50,774 nucleotides of DNA from Treponema sp. (lineage in GTDB: Bacteria > Spirochaetota > Spirochaetia > Treponematales > Treponemataceae). The stretch lies in assembly GCA_024400955.1 (NCBI GenBank), contig JAKSLY010000021.1, positions 1-50,774 on the forward strand, written 5' to 3'. The notes beneath the pieces were generated by a model. That model was not told where the DNA came from and did no database searches. It saw nothing but the letters and a program-made list of their open reading frames with translations. Shown piece by piece: positions 41,324-50,518 of this stretch (the first letter of the stretch is position 1; every line of letters begins with the position of its first letter). The position numbers and the translations under genes are program-made.

Positions 41324-42382
41324 TCAAACAATAGTTACGTCTTCTTTCATCAGCTCATTTTCGATCTGAATAAGCTGACCGTTTTTAATCAGGAACACCT
41401 TGTACAAAAGGACATGAACCTTTTCACCAACTTTTACCGGACGCACCTCAAGACGGCGTGTGGCGGCAATTTCTTCACCGTTAACTTCGACCACAAGTTC
41501 CGTGTGGGTTCCGCGGAAAAGCACCGACTTTACAATGCCTTCACTGACAGAAACCGGGAACTTTTCGATGTGGTCGCTTTTTGTAATGCGCACAAATTCC
41601 GGGCGGACAAAAGCCTTTTCAAAGCCGTCGATATTTTCAAAGCTCTTGAAGCTCCTGTAATCCTTAAGATAGGAAACCTGGCCAAAGAACTGTGCCGTAA
41701 ACGGTGTCTTTGGATTCTGGTAAATGTCGATGGGAGTTCCAACCTGCTCAACGCCGCCCTTGTTTGTAACGATGATCTCGTCGCTTACTTCAATTGCTTC
41801 ATCCTGGTCGTGGGTAACAAAAATCGATGTAATTCCAAGCTTCGTGATCATTTCCCTGAGCCAGGTTCTGAGTTCCTTGCGGACCTTTGCATCAATGGCG
41901 GCAAAGGGTTCATCCAAAAGAAGAAGCTGTGGATTTGGAGCAAGGGCACGGGCAAATGCAACACGCTGCCTCTGTCCGCCGCTAAGCTGGCTTGGGTAGC
42001 GTTTCTCCATTCCCTTAAGTCCAACAAGTTCAACAAGTTCTGCAACGCGCTGTCTGATGAATGTCTTGTCTGCCTTCTGCACCTTAAGGCCAAAGGCAAT
42101 GTTCTGTTCAACCGTCATGTATCGGAACAGGGCATAATTCTGGAATACAAAACCGATGCCGCGTTCCGAAGGATGGATGTCGTTTACAACCTTGCCGTCA
42201 ATGAGGATGTCGCCGGAATCCTGTTTTTCAAGGCCTGCAATCATTCTCAAGATGGTAGTCTTTCCGGACCCTGAAGGCCCAAGAAGAGCCACAAGCTTTC
42301 CCTTTTCGATTCCAAAGTTCACGTTATTGGAAGCCTTAAAGTTTCCGTAATTCTTGTTTATGTTTTTAAGCTCAACGTACAT
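41324..42382 (-). CDS. cysA: Sulfate/thiosulfate ABC transporter ATPase
   Basis: Powers sulfate import. The 352-residue protein has Walker A GPSGSGKTT, signature LSGGQRQR, Walker B LLLLDEPFAAID and the H-loop THDQDEA, followed by a TOBE-like regulatory domain (from about 240). GGAGAA precedes ATG 42382, 3 nt after cysW. Context with cysP, cysT and cysW fixes the substrate. Confidence 0.94.
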   Translation of the reverse strand: MYVELKNINKNYGNFKASNNVNFGIEKGKLVALLGPSGSGKTTILRMIAGLEKQDSGDILIDGKVVNDIHPSERGIGFVFQNYALFRYMTVEQNIAFGLKVQKADKTFIRQRVAELVELVGLKGMEKRYPSQLSGGQRQRVAFARALAPNPQLLLLDEPFAAIDAKVRKELRTWLREMITKLGITSIFVTHDQDEAIEVSDEIIVTNKGGVEQVGTPIDIYQNPKTPFTAQFFGQVSYLKDYRSFKSFENIDGFEKAFVRPEFVRITKSDHIEKFPVSVSEGIVKSVLFRGTHTELVVEVNGEEIAATRRLEVRPVKVGEKVHVLLYKVFLIKNGQLIQIENELMKEDVTIV

Positions 42383-42385
42383 TTT

Positions 42386-43216
42386 CTATTCTCCATCCTT
42401 CTGCCCAAAATGTTCCACCACGCTCCGTATCACCAGAACCACAATTGCCATCATCACAAGAATGGAACTTACGGCAAAGGCATCGTAGTAATGAAACTCG
42501 TTAAACAGAATCTCAACATGCAACGGAAGGGTGTTTGTCTTTCCACGGATATGGCCGCTCAAAACGCTGACCGCACCAAACTCTCCCATTGCTCGTGCAG
42601 TGCACAAGACTATTCCATAAAGGAATGCCCACTTGATGTGAGGGAAAGTTATCTTTGTAAAGATCGTAAAAAAGTTTGCCCCCATCAAGGCAGCCGCTTC
42701 TTCCTCGTCTGTTCCCTGAGTATTCAAAACCGGAATCAGTTCACGGCTCACAAAAGGAAAGGTAACAAATACAGTCGCAAGAATAATTCCCGGAACTGCA
42801 AAGACCACCTTAAAATGCATCTTCATCAAAAGAGGATAAATCGGACTCTGGCGGCCAAAAATCAGGATGAATATCAAGCCTGCAATAATGGGGCTTACGG
42901 TTACAGGAAGGTCAATCAATGTTGTCAAAACCTTCTTTCCCTTAAAGTGGAACTTTGTTACAGTCCAGGCAGCAAAAAGTCCAAAGAAGGTGTTTATCAG
43001 CAAAGCCCAAAGGGTAGCCCTTAATGTAAGGCCAAAAGCCTTTAGGGTATAAGTGTCGCCAATGGAACTTGTGTAAAATTTCCAGCCCTTGTGCAGCGAA
43101 TTCACGATTACGGAAACAAGGGGAAAAATCAGCATTACAACAAGGAATACGGTGCTCAAGGCAATCAGCAAAATCTTTACCGTCCTGTTTTCCTGCTTTG
43201 TTCGGTTTTCTTCCAT
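42386..43216 (-). CDS. cysW: Sulfate ABC transporter permease CysW
   Basis: A 276-residue inner-membrane protein with six segments. The EAA loop reads EEEAAALMGANFFTIFTKITFPHIKWA, and ARAMGEFGAVSVLSGH is the CysW signature. It starts 6 nt after cysT and pairs with it in the channel. Confidence 0.94.
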   Translation of the reverse strand: MEENRTKQENRTVKILLIALSTVFLVVMLIFPLVSVIVNSLHKGWKFYTSSIGDTYTLKAFGLTLRATLWALLINTFFGLFAAWTVTKFHFKGKKVLTTLIDLPVTVSPIIAGLIFILIFGRQSPIYPLLMKMHFKVVFAVPGIILATVFVTFPFVSRELIPVLNTQGTDEEEAAALMGANFFTIFTKITFPHIKWAFLYGIVLCTARAMGEFGAVSVLSGHIRGKTNTLPLHVEILFNEFHYYDAFAVSSILVMMAIVVLVIRSVVEHFGQKDGE

Positions 43217-43222
43217 TATTAA

Positions 43223-44059
43223 CTACCCCCTTCTTCCTTCAAGAATTTTCATGTTGTGGGATTGAATCATATTTACTGCAAACAGAATCAAGAATGAAAA
43301 GCCCAGCATGACGAGGGCGATTGAAGTTGCCTTTGGATATTCAAAAGCCTGAAGCTCGCTCATGATGATGAGCGGAGTAATTTCCGTGTCAAAGGGAGTG
43401 TTTCCTGCGATAAAGACAACGCTTCCGTATTCACCGATGCATCGTCCAAAGGCAAGGCCGGCTCCAGTAAACAGGGCTGGCTTTAGTTCCGGAAAAATTA
43501 CCTTCCAGAAAATCGTTGCACGGCTTGCACCCATAACGCTTGCAGCCTCTTCATAGGTTCCTTCAAATTTTTCAAGGACAGGCTGAACTGAACGAACGAC
43601 AAATGGAATGCCGACAAAAATCAATGCAAAGATGATTCCCAGTTTTGTGTATGCAATCTTTATTCCAAACTGGGCAAAGAATTTTCCAAGAATTCCCTGG
43701 TCGGTTGTAAGGGATGTAAGGGAGATTCCTGCAACGGCCGTAGGAAGCGCAAAGGGAAGCTCGATGATTCCGTCCATTATTTTTTTTCCGGGAAATTCAT
43801 AGCGAACTAAAACCCATGCAATTACAATTCCCATGACTGCATTTACAAGGGTTGCAACAAAGGCCGTAAGAAAACTTACCCAAAAGCTGTACAAGACTCT
43901 TGGGCGGGTTACAGTTTCCACAAATTCCCCAAGGGAAAGTGTGGAAGAATAAATGATGAGAGAGGCCAGCGGAATCAAAACTACAAGACTCAAAATGGTT
44001 ATTGTGATTCCCATTGAAATTCCAAATCCTGGAATTACCCTTTTGCTCCGTTTTTTCAT
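43223..44059 (-). CDS. cysT: Sulfate ABC transporter permease CysT
   Basis: A 278-residue inner-membrane protein with six segments. The EAA loop reads YEEAASVMGASRATIFWKVIFPELKPA, followed by GRCIGEYGSVVFIAGN, diagnostic for CysT/CysU. It begins 15 nt after cysP. Confidence 0.94.
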   Translation of the reverse strand: MKKRSKRVIPGFGISMGITITILSLVVLIPLASLIIYSSTLSLGEFVETVTRPRVLYSFWVSFLTAFVATLVNAVMGIVIAWVLVRYEFPGKKIMDGIIELPFALPTAVAGISLTSLTTDQGILGKFFAQFGIKIAYTKLGIIFALIFVGIPFVVRSVQPVLEKFEGTYEEAASVMGASRATIFWKVIFPELKPALFTGAGLAFGRCIGEYGSVVFIAGNTPFDTEITPLIIMSELQAFEYPKATSIALVMLGFSFLILFAVNMIQSHNMKILEGRRG

Positions 44060-44074
44060 CCGCTTACCTCTTAC

Positions 44075-45094
44075 TTATTTCTTTTCGTAAATCTGGTCAA
44101 AGATTCCGCCATCGGCAAAATGTTCCTTCTGAGCCTTTGCCCAACCGCCAAACTCTGCAATTGTCACAAGGCTTACGTTCAGGTCAAAGACATTGCTGAA
44201 TTCCTTAAGGATTTCAGGATTTGAAGGGCGGTAAAAATTCTTTCCTTCAATTCTCTGGGCTTCCTCGGAATAAAGATAGTTCAGGTATTCCGTGGCAACC
44301 TCGCGTGTCTTCCTAAAGTCAACAACTTCGTCTACGATTGCAACGCTTGGCTGTGCAAGAATCGAAATGCTTGGCGTAATGATTTCGTATCCATCAGGAT
44401 CTTCTGCAATGGAAAGGAATGCTTCATTTTCCCATGCAAGAAGAACATCACCCTGCTTGTTCTGGACAAAGCTGTTTGTAGCTCCACGTGCTCCGGAATC
44501 AAGGACAACAACATTCTTGTAAAGCCTTGCAATAAAGTCCTTTGCATCAAGACCATGCTTTTGTGCATAGGCCCAGGCTGCAAGGTAGTTCCAGCGGGCA
44601 CCACCAGAAGTCTTTGGGTTTGGTGTAATTACGCCTACCCCTGGTTTTACAACATCATCCCAGTCCCTGATGTTCTTGGGATTTCCCTTGCGTACAAGGA
44701 AAACGATTGTGGATGTGTAAGGCGAAGAATCCAGCGGAAACTTCTTTACCCAGTTTTTGTCAGTGATGCGACCTGCATCGGCAACTGCCTGGACATCCCA
44801 TTCCAGTGCAAGGGTTACAACATCGGCATCATTGCCGTTTGCAACTTCCAGTGCCTGCTTTCCGGAACCCCCGTGGCTCTGGGAAATTTCAACTTCAACT
44901 CCTGTCTTTTCCTTATAATACTTTGCAAAGGCTTCATTATAAGATTGGTACAGCTCGCGTGTCGGATCATAAGAAACATTGGTCAAGGTAACTTTCCTTG
45001 CAGAGGCTTCTTTTTTTTCACAACCAGAAAAAGCTCCCATAACAGAAATCAAAACTGCAGCAACGCTGATTCTAACAATTAACGACTTTTTCAT
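44075..45094 (-). CDS. cysP: Sulfate-binding lipoprotein
   Basis: A 339-residue binding protein with lipobox AFSGC (Cys25), so anchored at the outer face of the inner membrane. NVSYDPTRELYQSYNEAF, SHGGSGKQ, VTPNPKTSG-type (ITPNPKTSGGARWNYLAAW) and ARGATNSF are the sulfate-contact blocks of Sbp/CysP. GAGGAGG before ATG 45094 fixes the start. It is the first gene of operon 3, behind a promoter with two operators. Confidence 0.95.
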   Translation of the reverse strand: MKKSLIVRISVAAVLISVMGAFSGCEKKEASARKVTLTNVSYDPTRELYQSYNEAFAKYYKEKTGVEVEISQSHGGSGKQALEVANGNDADVVTLALEWDVQAVADAGRITDKNWVKKFPLDSSPYTSTIVFLVRKGNPKNIRDWDDVVKPGVGVITPNPKTSGGARWNYLAAWAYAQKHGLDAKDFIARLYKNVVVLDSGARGATNSFVQNKQGDVLLAWENEAFLSIAEDPDGYEIITPSISILAQPSVAIVDEVVDFRKTREVATEYLNYLYSEEAQRIEGKNFYRPSNPEILKEFSNVFDLNVSLVTIAEFGGWAKAQKEHFADGGIFDQIYEKK

Positions 45095-45137
45095 TCTAAA
45101 CCTCCTCATGAAAATGTTTCGTCTTTTTTTGTATTTA

Positions 45138-45194
45138 CCTACTAATCCAATAGGTATTTGCACGATACTGTTATTTACCTATTTAGTCAATAGG
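45138..45194 (-). promoter_or_regulatory. cysP operon promoter with two Rrf2-type operators
   Basis: On the minus strand TTGACT (45185-45190), a 17-nt spacer and TATCGT (45162-45167). Operator 1 (45178-45194, CCTATTTAGTCAATAGG on the plus strand) covers the -35 box; operator 2 (45138-45154, CCTACTAATCCAATAGG) follows the -10. Centres are 40 bp apart. Confidence 0.87.
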
Positions 45195-45213
45195 TTTTGC
45201 AATTATTTTTTCG

Positions 45214-45247
45214 AAAAAAAAAGCAGCACTCCCCGTGGAAGCACTGC
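45214..45247 (-). terminator. Rho-independent terminator of the Rrf2 gene
   Basis: On the minus strand GCAGTGCTTCC-ACG-GGGAGTGCTGC forms an 11-bp stem with some G-T pairs, followed by nine T residues. It lies 30 nt after the regulator stop and insulates it from the cysP promoter. Confidence 0.8.
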
Positions 45248-45278
45248 CCTTGATTGCCATTAACCGCATGGCCCTTGC

Positions 45279-45704
45279 CTAAATGCAGTAATCAAAGCCC
45301 ACATACTCCTTGTTTTTTTCAACAAGGAACTGCAGGCTCATATTGTCCAGGTAACTGTTTACCTTTGCATCAAAATCATTCCAGAAAAAATCGTTGCCCA
45401 CATTGGAAACAGTCTTGCCGTCTCCATTGGAATGAACGGAAATCTCACCTTCCGTGGAACGGAGGATCTCCCCTACAGAATAGTCAGCCGACTTTTTTGC
45501 AAGCTTATACCCGCCGTTGCTTCCCCTGACGCCAATGACAAGCCCGGATTTTCCAAGCTGAATCAGAATCTGCTCCAGGTACTTTGTGGAAAGATTGTGC
45601 CTGTGGGATAAGATCTTCAGGGGAATGAATTTTTCCGGATCCTGTTCTGCAAGACTTGTCATTATTAAAAGTGCATACTGACCGCGTGTGGAAATCTTCA
45701 ACAT
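45279..45704 (-). CDS. Rrf2-family transcriptional regulator, probable sulfur-regulon repressor
   Basis: A 141-residue winged-helix protein. ISTRGQYALLIMTSLA, then NLSTKYLEQILIQLGKSGLVIGVRGSNGGYKLAKK form the recognition helix and wing of Rrf2 proteins such as CymR and IscR. The three iron-sulfur cysteines of IscR are absent, so it is closer to CymR, which senses cysteine status through a partner. AGGAGG favours ATG 45704. Its own promoter has two copies of the same operator found at the cys and met promoters, so autoregulation and control of the island are likely. Direct proof is lacking. Confidence 0.88.
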   Translation of the reverse strand: MLKISTRGQYALLIMTSLAEQDPEKFIPLKILSHRHNLSTKYLEQILIQLGKSGLVIGVRGSNGGYKLAKKSADYSVGEILRSTEGEISVHSNGDGKTVSNVGNDFFWNDFDAKVNSYLDNMSLQFLVEKNKEYVGFDYCI

Positions 45705-45726
45705 CATTATCCTCCTGAATATTATG

Positions 45727-45785
45727 CCTATTAAACAAGTAGGTATATAAAGTTATACAATCAATTTTCCTATCAAGTCAATAGG
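45727..45785 (-). promoter_or_regulatory. Promoter of the Rrf2 regulator gene with two operators
   Basis: On the minus strand TTGACT (45776-45781), an 18-nt spacer and TATAAC. Operator 1 (45769-45785, CCTATCAAGTCAATAGG on the plus strand) covers the -35 box; operator 2 (45727-45743, CCTATTAAACAAGTAGG) follows the -10. Centres are 42 bp apart. Confidence 0.87.
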
Positions 45786-45860
45786 TATATATTCAGGAAT
45801 AGAATTTTACTTGAAGCACATCTAAAAAACTTTTCCGATTTCCAAAGATGCCTGCAGTTT

Positions 45861-47039
45861 TTACATGTCTTTTTTTGTCACCAGCACAAATTCCCCGTCC
45901 AGGAATTCCTTCTTGTAGACAACGTTGTTCTTTATGTCACCCGATTGGGTAAAGGAATAAGGTCCCGCGGCTTCCTTCCAAAGTTCGCCCTTAAGAATTG
46001 TGACAATATCTTCCGGCTGCGATGAACCTGCCATGTGGATTGACCTTGCAAGAACCATCATTGCGTCATAGGCCTGCATTGCCTCATAGTCTGGCTCCAT
46101 GGAATATTTTGCAACATAGGCATCACGGAATTCCCTGTAAGGCTGGTATTCCGAATGCTGGTTGAAATTCGTCACGGCAAAAATTCTTCCGTTTTCCTCG
46201 CTGCCAAACTGCTTCTTGAAAACATTGTCTTCAAAGGAATCGGCACCGATTACAGGACAGGTGATTCCGCACTGGCGCATCTGCTTGACGATGGTACCGA
46301 TGCCCGGGTTTGTTCCCGCAAGAAGAACTGCATCAAAGATAAAGTCGTTCTTCCACTTTTCAAAGACCTCGTTAAAATCCGCCTCCGATGTCGTAAGCTC
46401 ATAGCTGTCCCTGGAAACAACGGTAATCTTTTTTTCGATGGAATTGAACTCAAAGCTGTTGGCAAGACTGTTGGCCGCCGCCATGTCAAGGTAATAGATC
46501 AGCACGCGACCGAATTTTTTTTCTGCACAAAGTTCCGCTGCCCTTTTTCCAAGAAGGTTGTCGTCGGGAATGTTGCGCACAATGAGTGGATTGTTGTTCA
46601 TGGTAAGGCGTGGAGCAGTTGAAGAAGTGTTGAACATCAGTATTCCGTAGTACTGATAAATCGTGGAAGCCGGAATGGAAATGTCCGAATACCCGTGGCC
46701 GATGACAGCGCAAATTTCATTGTCGGAACAAATCTTGTATGCCGTGTTGGAACCGGTGATTGCAGTTCCACCATCGTCAAACTTAACCACCTCAAGCTTC
46801 TTTCCGAGAATGTCCTCTTTTTCTATGACTTCCTGGGCAAGCTCAATTCCATTCCATTCGGAAGAAATGTTGGTCTGGTAACTGTTGGCAACAGCAATCT
46901 TTACGGTGCCCTTTTCTTCATAGAGTTTCTTAAGGGCCTTCTTTCTTAATGCAACAGGGTCATCGCTGCTGCACGAAGCAAGAACAGCAAGGGCAAGGGC
47001 GCCCAGCAAAACTGCACTTATTTTTTTATTCATCTTCAT
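45861..47039 (-). CDS. Periplasmic binding lipoprotein, branched-chain amino acid (LivK) type
   Basis: A 392-residue exported lipoprotein (lipobox LASC, Cys23) of the type I periplasmic-binding fold. KIAVANSYQTNISSEWNGIELAQE and AVIGHGYSDISIPAS are the ligand-site regions of the LivK/AmiC group. No liv permease or ATPase genes are adjacent; it follows an NHLM-type exporter instead. AAGGAA precedes ATG 47039. It could be a sensor or an orphan importer subunit; the ligand is unknown. Confidence 0.8.
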   Translation of the reverse strand: MKMNKKISAVLLGALALAVLASCSSDDPVALRKKALKKLYEEKGTVKIAVANSYQTNISSEWNGIELAQEVIEKEDILGKKLEVVKFDDGGTAITGSNTAYKICSDNEICAVIGHGYSDISIPASTIYQYYGILMFNTSSTAPRLTMNNNPLIVRNIPDDNLLGKRAAELCAEKKFGRVLIYYLDMAAANSLANSFEFNSIEKKITVVSRDSYELTTSEADFNEVFEKWKNDFIFDAVLLAGTNPGIGTIVKQMRQCGITCPVIGADSFEDNVFKKQFGSEENGRIFAVTNFNQHSEYQPYREFRDAYVAKYSMEPDYEAMQAYDAMMVLARSIHMAGSSQPEDIVTILKGELWKEAAGPYSFTQSGDIKNNVVYKKEFLDGEFVLVTKKDM

Positions 47040-47060
47040 AAACACTTCCTTCTTGTAATC

Positions 47061-49649
47061 CTAAAGGCTCTGCCGCTTGGCAAGCTGGGCAAAATATCCG
47101 CCGGCCTTCATCAGGCTGTCGTAGGTTCCGGTTTCCACAATCTCGCCGTGATCCATTACATAAATCCTGTCGGCATTGATGATGGTACTCAGTCGATGGG
47201 CTATGATGATTCTCGTAATCTTAAGTTCATCAAGGCTCTTCCTTACAACTTCCTGGGTGATGTTGTCCAGTGCGCTGGTTGCCTCGTCAAAGATAAGCAC
47301 GTTTGGATTCTTGATGATGGCCCTGGCAATTATCAGTCGCTGGAGCTGACCGCCGGAAAGGGTGCCGCCGCCTGCAGGAACCATGGTAAGCATTCCCATG
47401 GGCATCTGGTCAATGTCCTTGTCAAAGGCAACTTTTTTTGCAGCCTCCCACGCATCGGATTCCTTAAGGCCGGAACTGCCCACAATGTTCTGCAGGATTG
47501 AACCGAGCATTACCGTGTCATTCTGAAGAACCACACCCATCTGGCGGCGCAGGGATCCGATGTCAACGGAATTGATGTCCGTCTCGTCGTAATAAATCGA
47601 ACCGCTTTCAGGCTTTTCAAAACCAAGAAGCATCCTGAGCAGGGTTGACTTGCCCGCACCGGAAGTTCCAACAACGGCAACAAATTCCCCGGGATGGACT
47701 GTCATGCTGATGTCCTTAAGGACAAGTGGTGCGTCCTTTGAATAGCGGAAGTTAACGTGGCTTACCTCAATGTCGCCATTCAGGTGGCCGATGCTCGGCT
47801 TATATCCGTCGATCTCCGGCTTTTCTTCAAGAAGTGGCTTTACCCGCCTGTACATTGGAACAATATCCTTGATGGAAAAAAGTGAATTGGCAAGACCAAG
47901 GAATGCCCCCTGGAAGGAACTGAATGCAGAAAGGAATGCCATGAAGGAACCCGTGGTAAGCCCCTCAATTTTCTTATGCTGAATGGCAACACCGTAAAGC
48001 AGGTAGAACATGATGCTGACCAATGTCGGAAAAACGCCCGTGATAACCGATGTGACGTTTTCAATCTTCAAAAGCTTGCATCCAAGCCTTGTCTGCGGAA
48101 TGAATTCCCTTGTCCACACGTTAAAGATCTGCCTGTGGGAATTTGAAACGTTGATCTTTTCGTTACCGTTCAGGATCTGGAGCATGAGGCCCTGCAGCTT
48201 TCCCTGGCTTTCCAGAAGAATCTTCTGCCACTTGAATGCAAGCAGGCTCGAGCAGATGGAAATTAAAAGGGGAACAAAACAGAAGAGGATTCCCCACTTG
48301 GCAAAATATCCGCAGTACCTGAATTCCTGGATCAGGTAGACAAAGCTGAATATGAAATTGGTAAAGCAGCCGAGGGCAATGTCAAAGATCTTTTTCTGGA
48401 TTGTGTTTACCATCAAAAGCCTTGAAGACAAGTCTCCGGCAGAATAGTTCTTGAAGAAATCTACGGGAAGCTTTAAAAGCCTGTCGGTAACGGCAGCCTG
48501 AAGGTCGGAGTCTGCGCGGGTGTCCATGCGGAGGTTTGCAAAATATTTTGCCATGCCGCCAACAAGGCTTGCAATGTTTGTCATGAAAACCACAAAGCAG
48601 ATCTGCAGTGCCGTGTTCTTTGCAGCCTGCGGAATCACCTCATCGATAAAATGGCGCGTAATTGACGGAGTGATGAGTCCAATCAAGGTGCACAAAAGTC
48701 CTATGAGAACATAGCGAAGGATGTCGGCCTTAATGTGGGAAAATACAAAACCGCAGATTGCCCTGATGGTTATCTTTTCTTCCGTGATGGAACGGTAAGC
48801 CATGAAAGCCATGGGATGAATCTTTGCAACAATTTCCTTGGTGACCGGAATATGGAAATTGTCCTCAGGATCCACAAGCACATAGGAATTCTTCCTGTAA
48901 AGAAGGGCCACAGCCTTAAGGCCAGAGCCTGGGGAAGAATCAGGACCCATGCCATCAAGGTCAATGTTTTTTTCCGGGTTATAGAATGCAATCAGGTCAC
49001 CGTTGTCTTCCTTGTACCAGCTTGAACGAAGGGCAACTTCCCTGACGCGGATAGTGTTGTCCTTTGCAAGGAGGTTTACACCGGCCTTGGTGCTGTCATA
49101 CTTTCTTCCCTCAATGGTCTTTACGGCAAAGCCCATCCTTTTTCCGATGATCTTAAAAACCTTCACAAGCTGGGAATCTTCATCCCCAAAGATAAGGCTC
49201 GTTTCGCTTTCCTTGTTGACCACGGAAGAAATGCTTGCAAGGGATCCGCAGAAAATGTCACGGGAACGCTTCTGCTGTTCAACGGAACGCTCTGACTCAA
49301 GGGCAGCTTCCTTCTGGATGCGCTCAGTTTCCGTCCTGGAAAGATCCATGCCGTGGGCAGAAAGTTTTTCCAGTTCTTCCCCCTGGGGAAAAATGAATTC
49401 AGCTTCCGTGTCGCCAGTTCCTGCAAGAATAAAAAGATAGAATTCCGACGGTGGAACATTGGGGCAAATGTCGCCCTCACTGAAGACTGCAACTTCATGC
49501 CTTGCACCCGTCCTTCCGTCAGCAAGTTTTTTTACGGCATAAAGGTATGCTGTTCCACGGGTGATCCTAACGGCTCTTGCAGAAGATTCAGCGCGTCCAT
49601 CAAAGGTGAGGAAGTTGGTATTGTCGATCTTAAATTTATTTTCTTCCAT
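47061..49649 (-). CDS. NHLM-type peptide exporter, second ABC permease/ATPase
   Basis: An 862-residue fused exporter subunit of the bacteriocin-type NHLM system. Residues 1-290 form a soluble N-terminal domain without peptidase motifs, followed by a six-segment ABC membrane domain (about 310-600). The ATPase has Walker A VGTSGAGKST, signature LSGGQLQR and Walker B VLIFDEATSALD. Such proteins work with a partner that carries a C39 peptidase and exports nitrile-hydratase-leader peptides. It starts within 3 nt of the stop of the upstream partner. No leader-peptide gene is seen in the window. Confidence 0.82.
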   Translation of the reverse strand: MEENKFKIDNTNFLTFDGRAESSARAVRITRGTAYLYAVKKLADGRTGARHEVAVFSEGDICPNVPPSEFYLFILAGTGDTEAEFIFPQGEELEKLSAHGMDLSRTETERIQKEAALESERSVEQQKRSRDIFCGSLASISSVVNKESETSLIFGDEDSQLVKVFKIIGKRMGFAVKTIEGRKYDSTKAGVNLLAKDNTIRVREVALRSSWYKEDNGDLIAFYNPEKNIDLDGMGPDSSPGSGLKAVALLYRKNSYVLVDPEDNFHIPVTKEIVAKIHPMAFMAYRSITEEKITIRAICGFVFSHIKADILRYVLIGLLCTLIGLITPSITRHFIDEVIPQAAKNTALQICFVVFMTNIASLVGGMAKYFANLRMDTRADSDLQAAVTDRLLKLPVDFFKNYSAGDLSSRLLMVNTIQKKIFDIALGCFTNFIFSFVYLIQEFRYCGYFAKWGILFCFVPLLISICSSLLAFKWQKILLESQGKLQGLMLQILNGNEKINVSNSHRQIFNVWTREFIPQTRLGCKLLKIENVTSVITGVFPTLVSIMFYLLYGVAIQHKKIEGLTTGSFMAFLSAFSSFQGAFLGLANSLFSIKDIVPMYRRVKPLLEEKPEIDGYKPSIGHLNGDIEVSHVNFRYSKDAPLVLKDISMTVHPGEFVAVVGTSGAGKSTLLRMLLGFEKPESGSIYYDETDINSVDIGSLRRQMGVVLQNDTVMLGSILQNIVGSSGLKESDAWEAAKKVAFDKDIDQMPMGMLTMVPAGGGTLSGGQLQRLIIARAIIKNPNVLIFDEATSALDNITQEVVRKSLDELKITRIIIAHRLSTIINADRIYVMDHGEIVETGTYDSLMKAGGYFAQLAKRQSL

Positions 49650-49651
49650 AT

Positions 49652-50518
49652 TTACATTGTCTTAACTAGATTTCTATAGGTTCCTTCAACGTTGTACAGC
49701 TCTTCGTGAGTGCCACGCTGAACCACATTGCCATGGTCAAGAACGATGATCTCGTCACAGTCGCGGATAGTGCTCAGACGGTGGGCAATGATGATGCTTG
49801 TGCAACCGCGGCGGCTTATGTTGCGGGCAACAACCTGTTCCGTAATTGCATCGAGGGAACTTGTGGCCTCGTCCATGATGAGGATCCTTGGGTTTGTGGC
49901 AAGGGCGCGTGCAATCTCAAGACGCTGCCTCTGGCCGCCGGAAAAATTGTGGCCACCTTCTGCAACCATGGAAGAATATCCTTCCGGGCGCGAAGAAATT
50001 TCCTCGTGGATGCATGCATCCTTTGCAGCCTGAATGTACACTTCCTCGGGAATGGTGGAATTCCACATGGTAAGGTTGTCCCTGACAGTTCCTTCAAAAA
50101 GGAAAATGGATTGGTCTACCACAGACACGGAAGCAGTAAAGTCACGGCGCCTTATCTGGCTCAAGGGTTTTCCGTCAAAAAGAATTTCGCCGCTCCATGG
50201 GGAATAAAGGGTGCTCACCAGCTTGCCGATGGTGGACTTGCCGGAACCGGTGGCCCCAACAAGGGCAACCCTCTTTCCAGGCGTAAGCTCAAGGTCAAGG
50301 CCGTTTAAAAGCGGAGCTGCCAATGGACTGTAGCCAAAGACAACATTCCGCAAAGAAACATAGCCTTCAAGCTTCTGCACAGGCTCAAGGCTTTCCTCCG
50401 ATTCTTCCTCGGTACCTTCCACCTGTTCCTTAAAGATTTTTGGAGACGGATAGTCCATTACGTCATCAATGCGCTGCATGTCCGCGTTGGCACTGAGCAG
50501 GGCCTTTCCCAATGCCAT
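49652..50518 (-). pseudogene. NHLM-type peptidase/ABC exporter, 5' part lost
   Basis: Only the ATPase end remains: QRIDDVMDYPSP, Walker A VGATGSGKST, NFSGGQRQR and ILIMDEATSSLDAIT. Homology stops near 50518 (ALGKALLSA). The membrane domain and C39 peptidase, some 400 residues or more, are missing because an IS256-type transposase fragment begins at the same point on the other strand. The open frame continues to 50563 only through antisense transposase sequence. The damage should disable the exporter. Confidence 0.75.
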
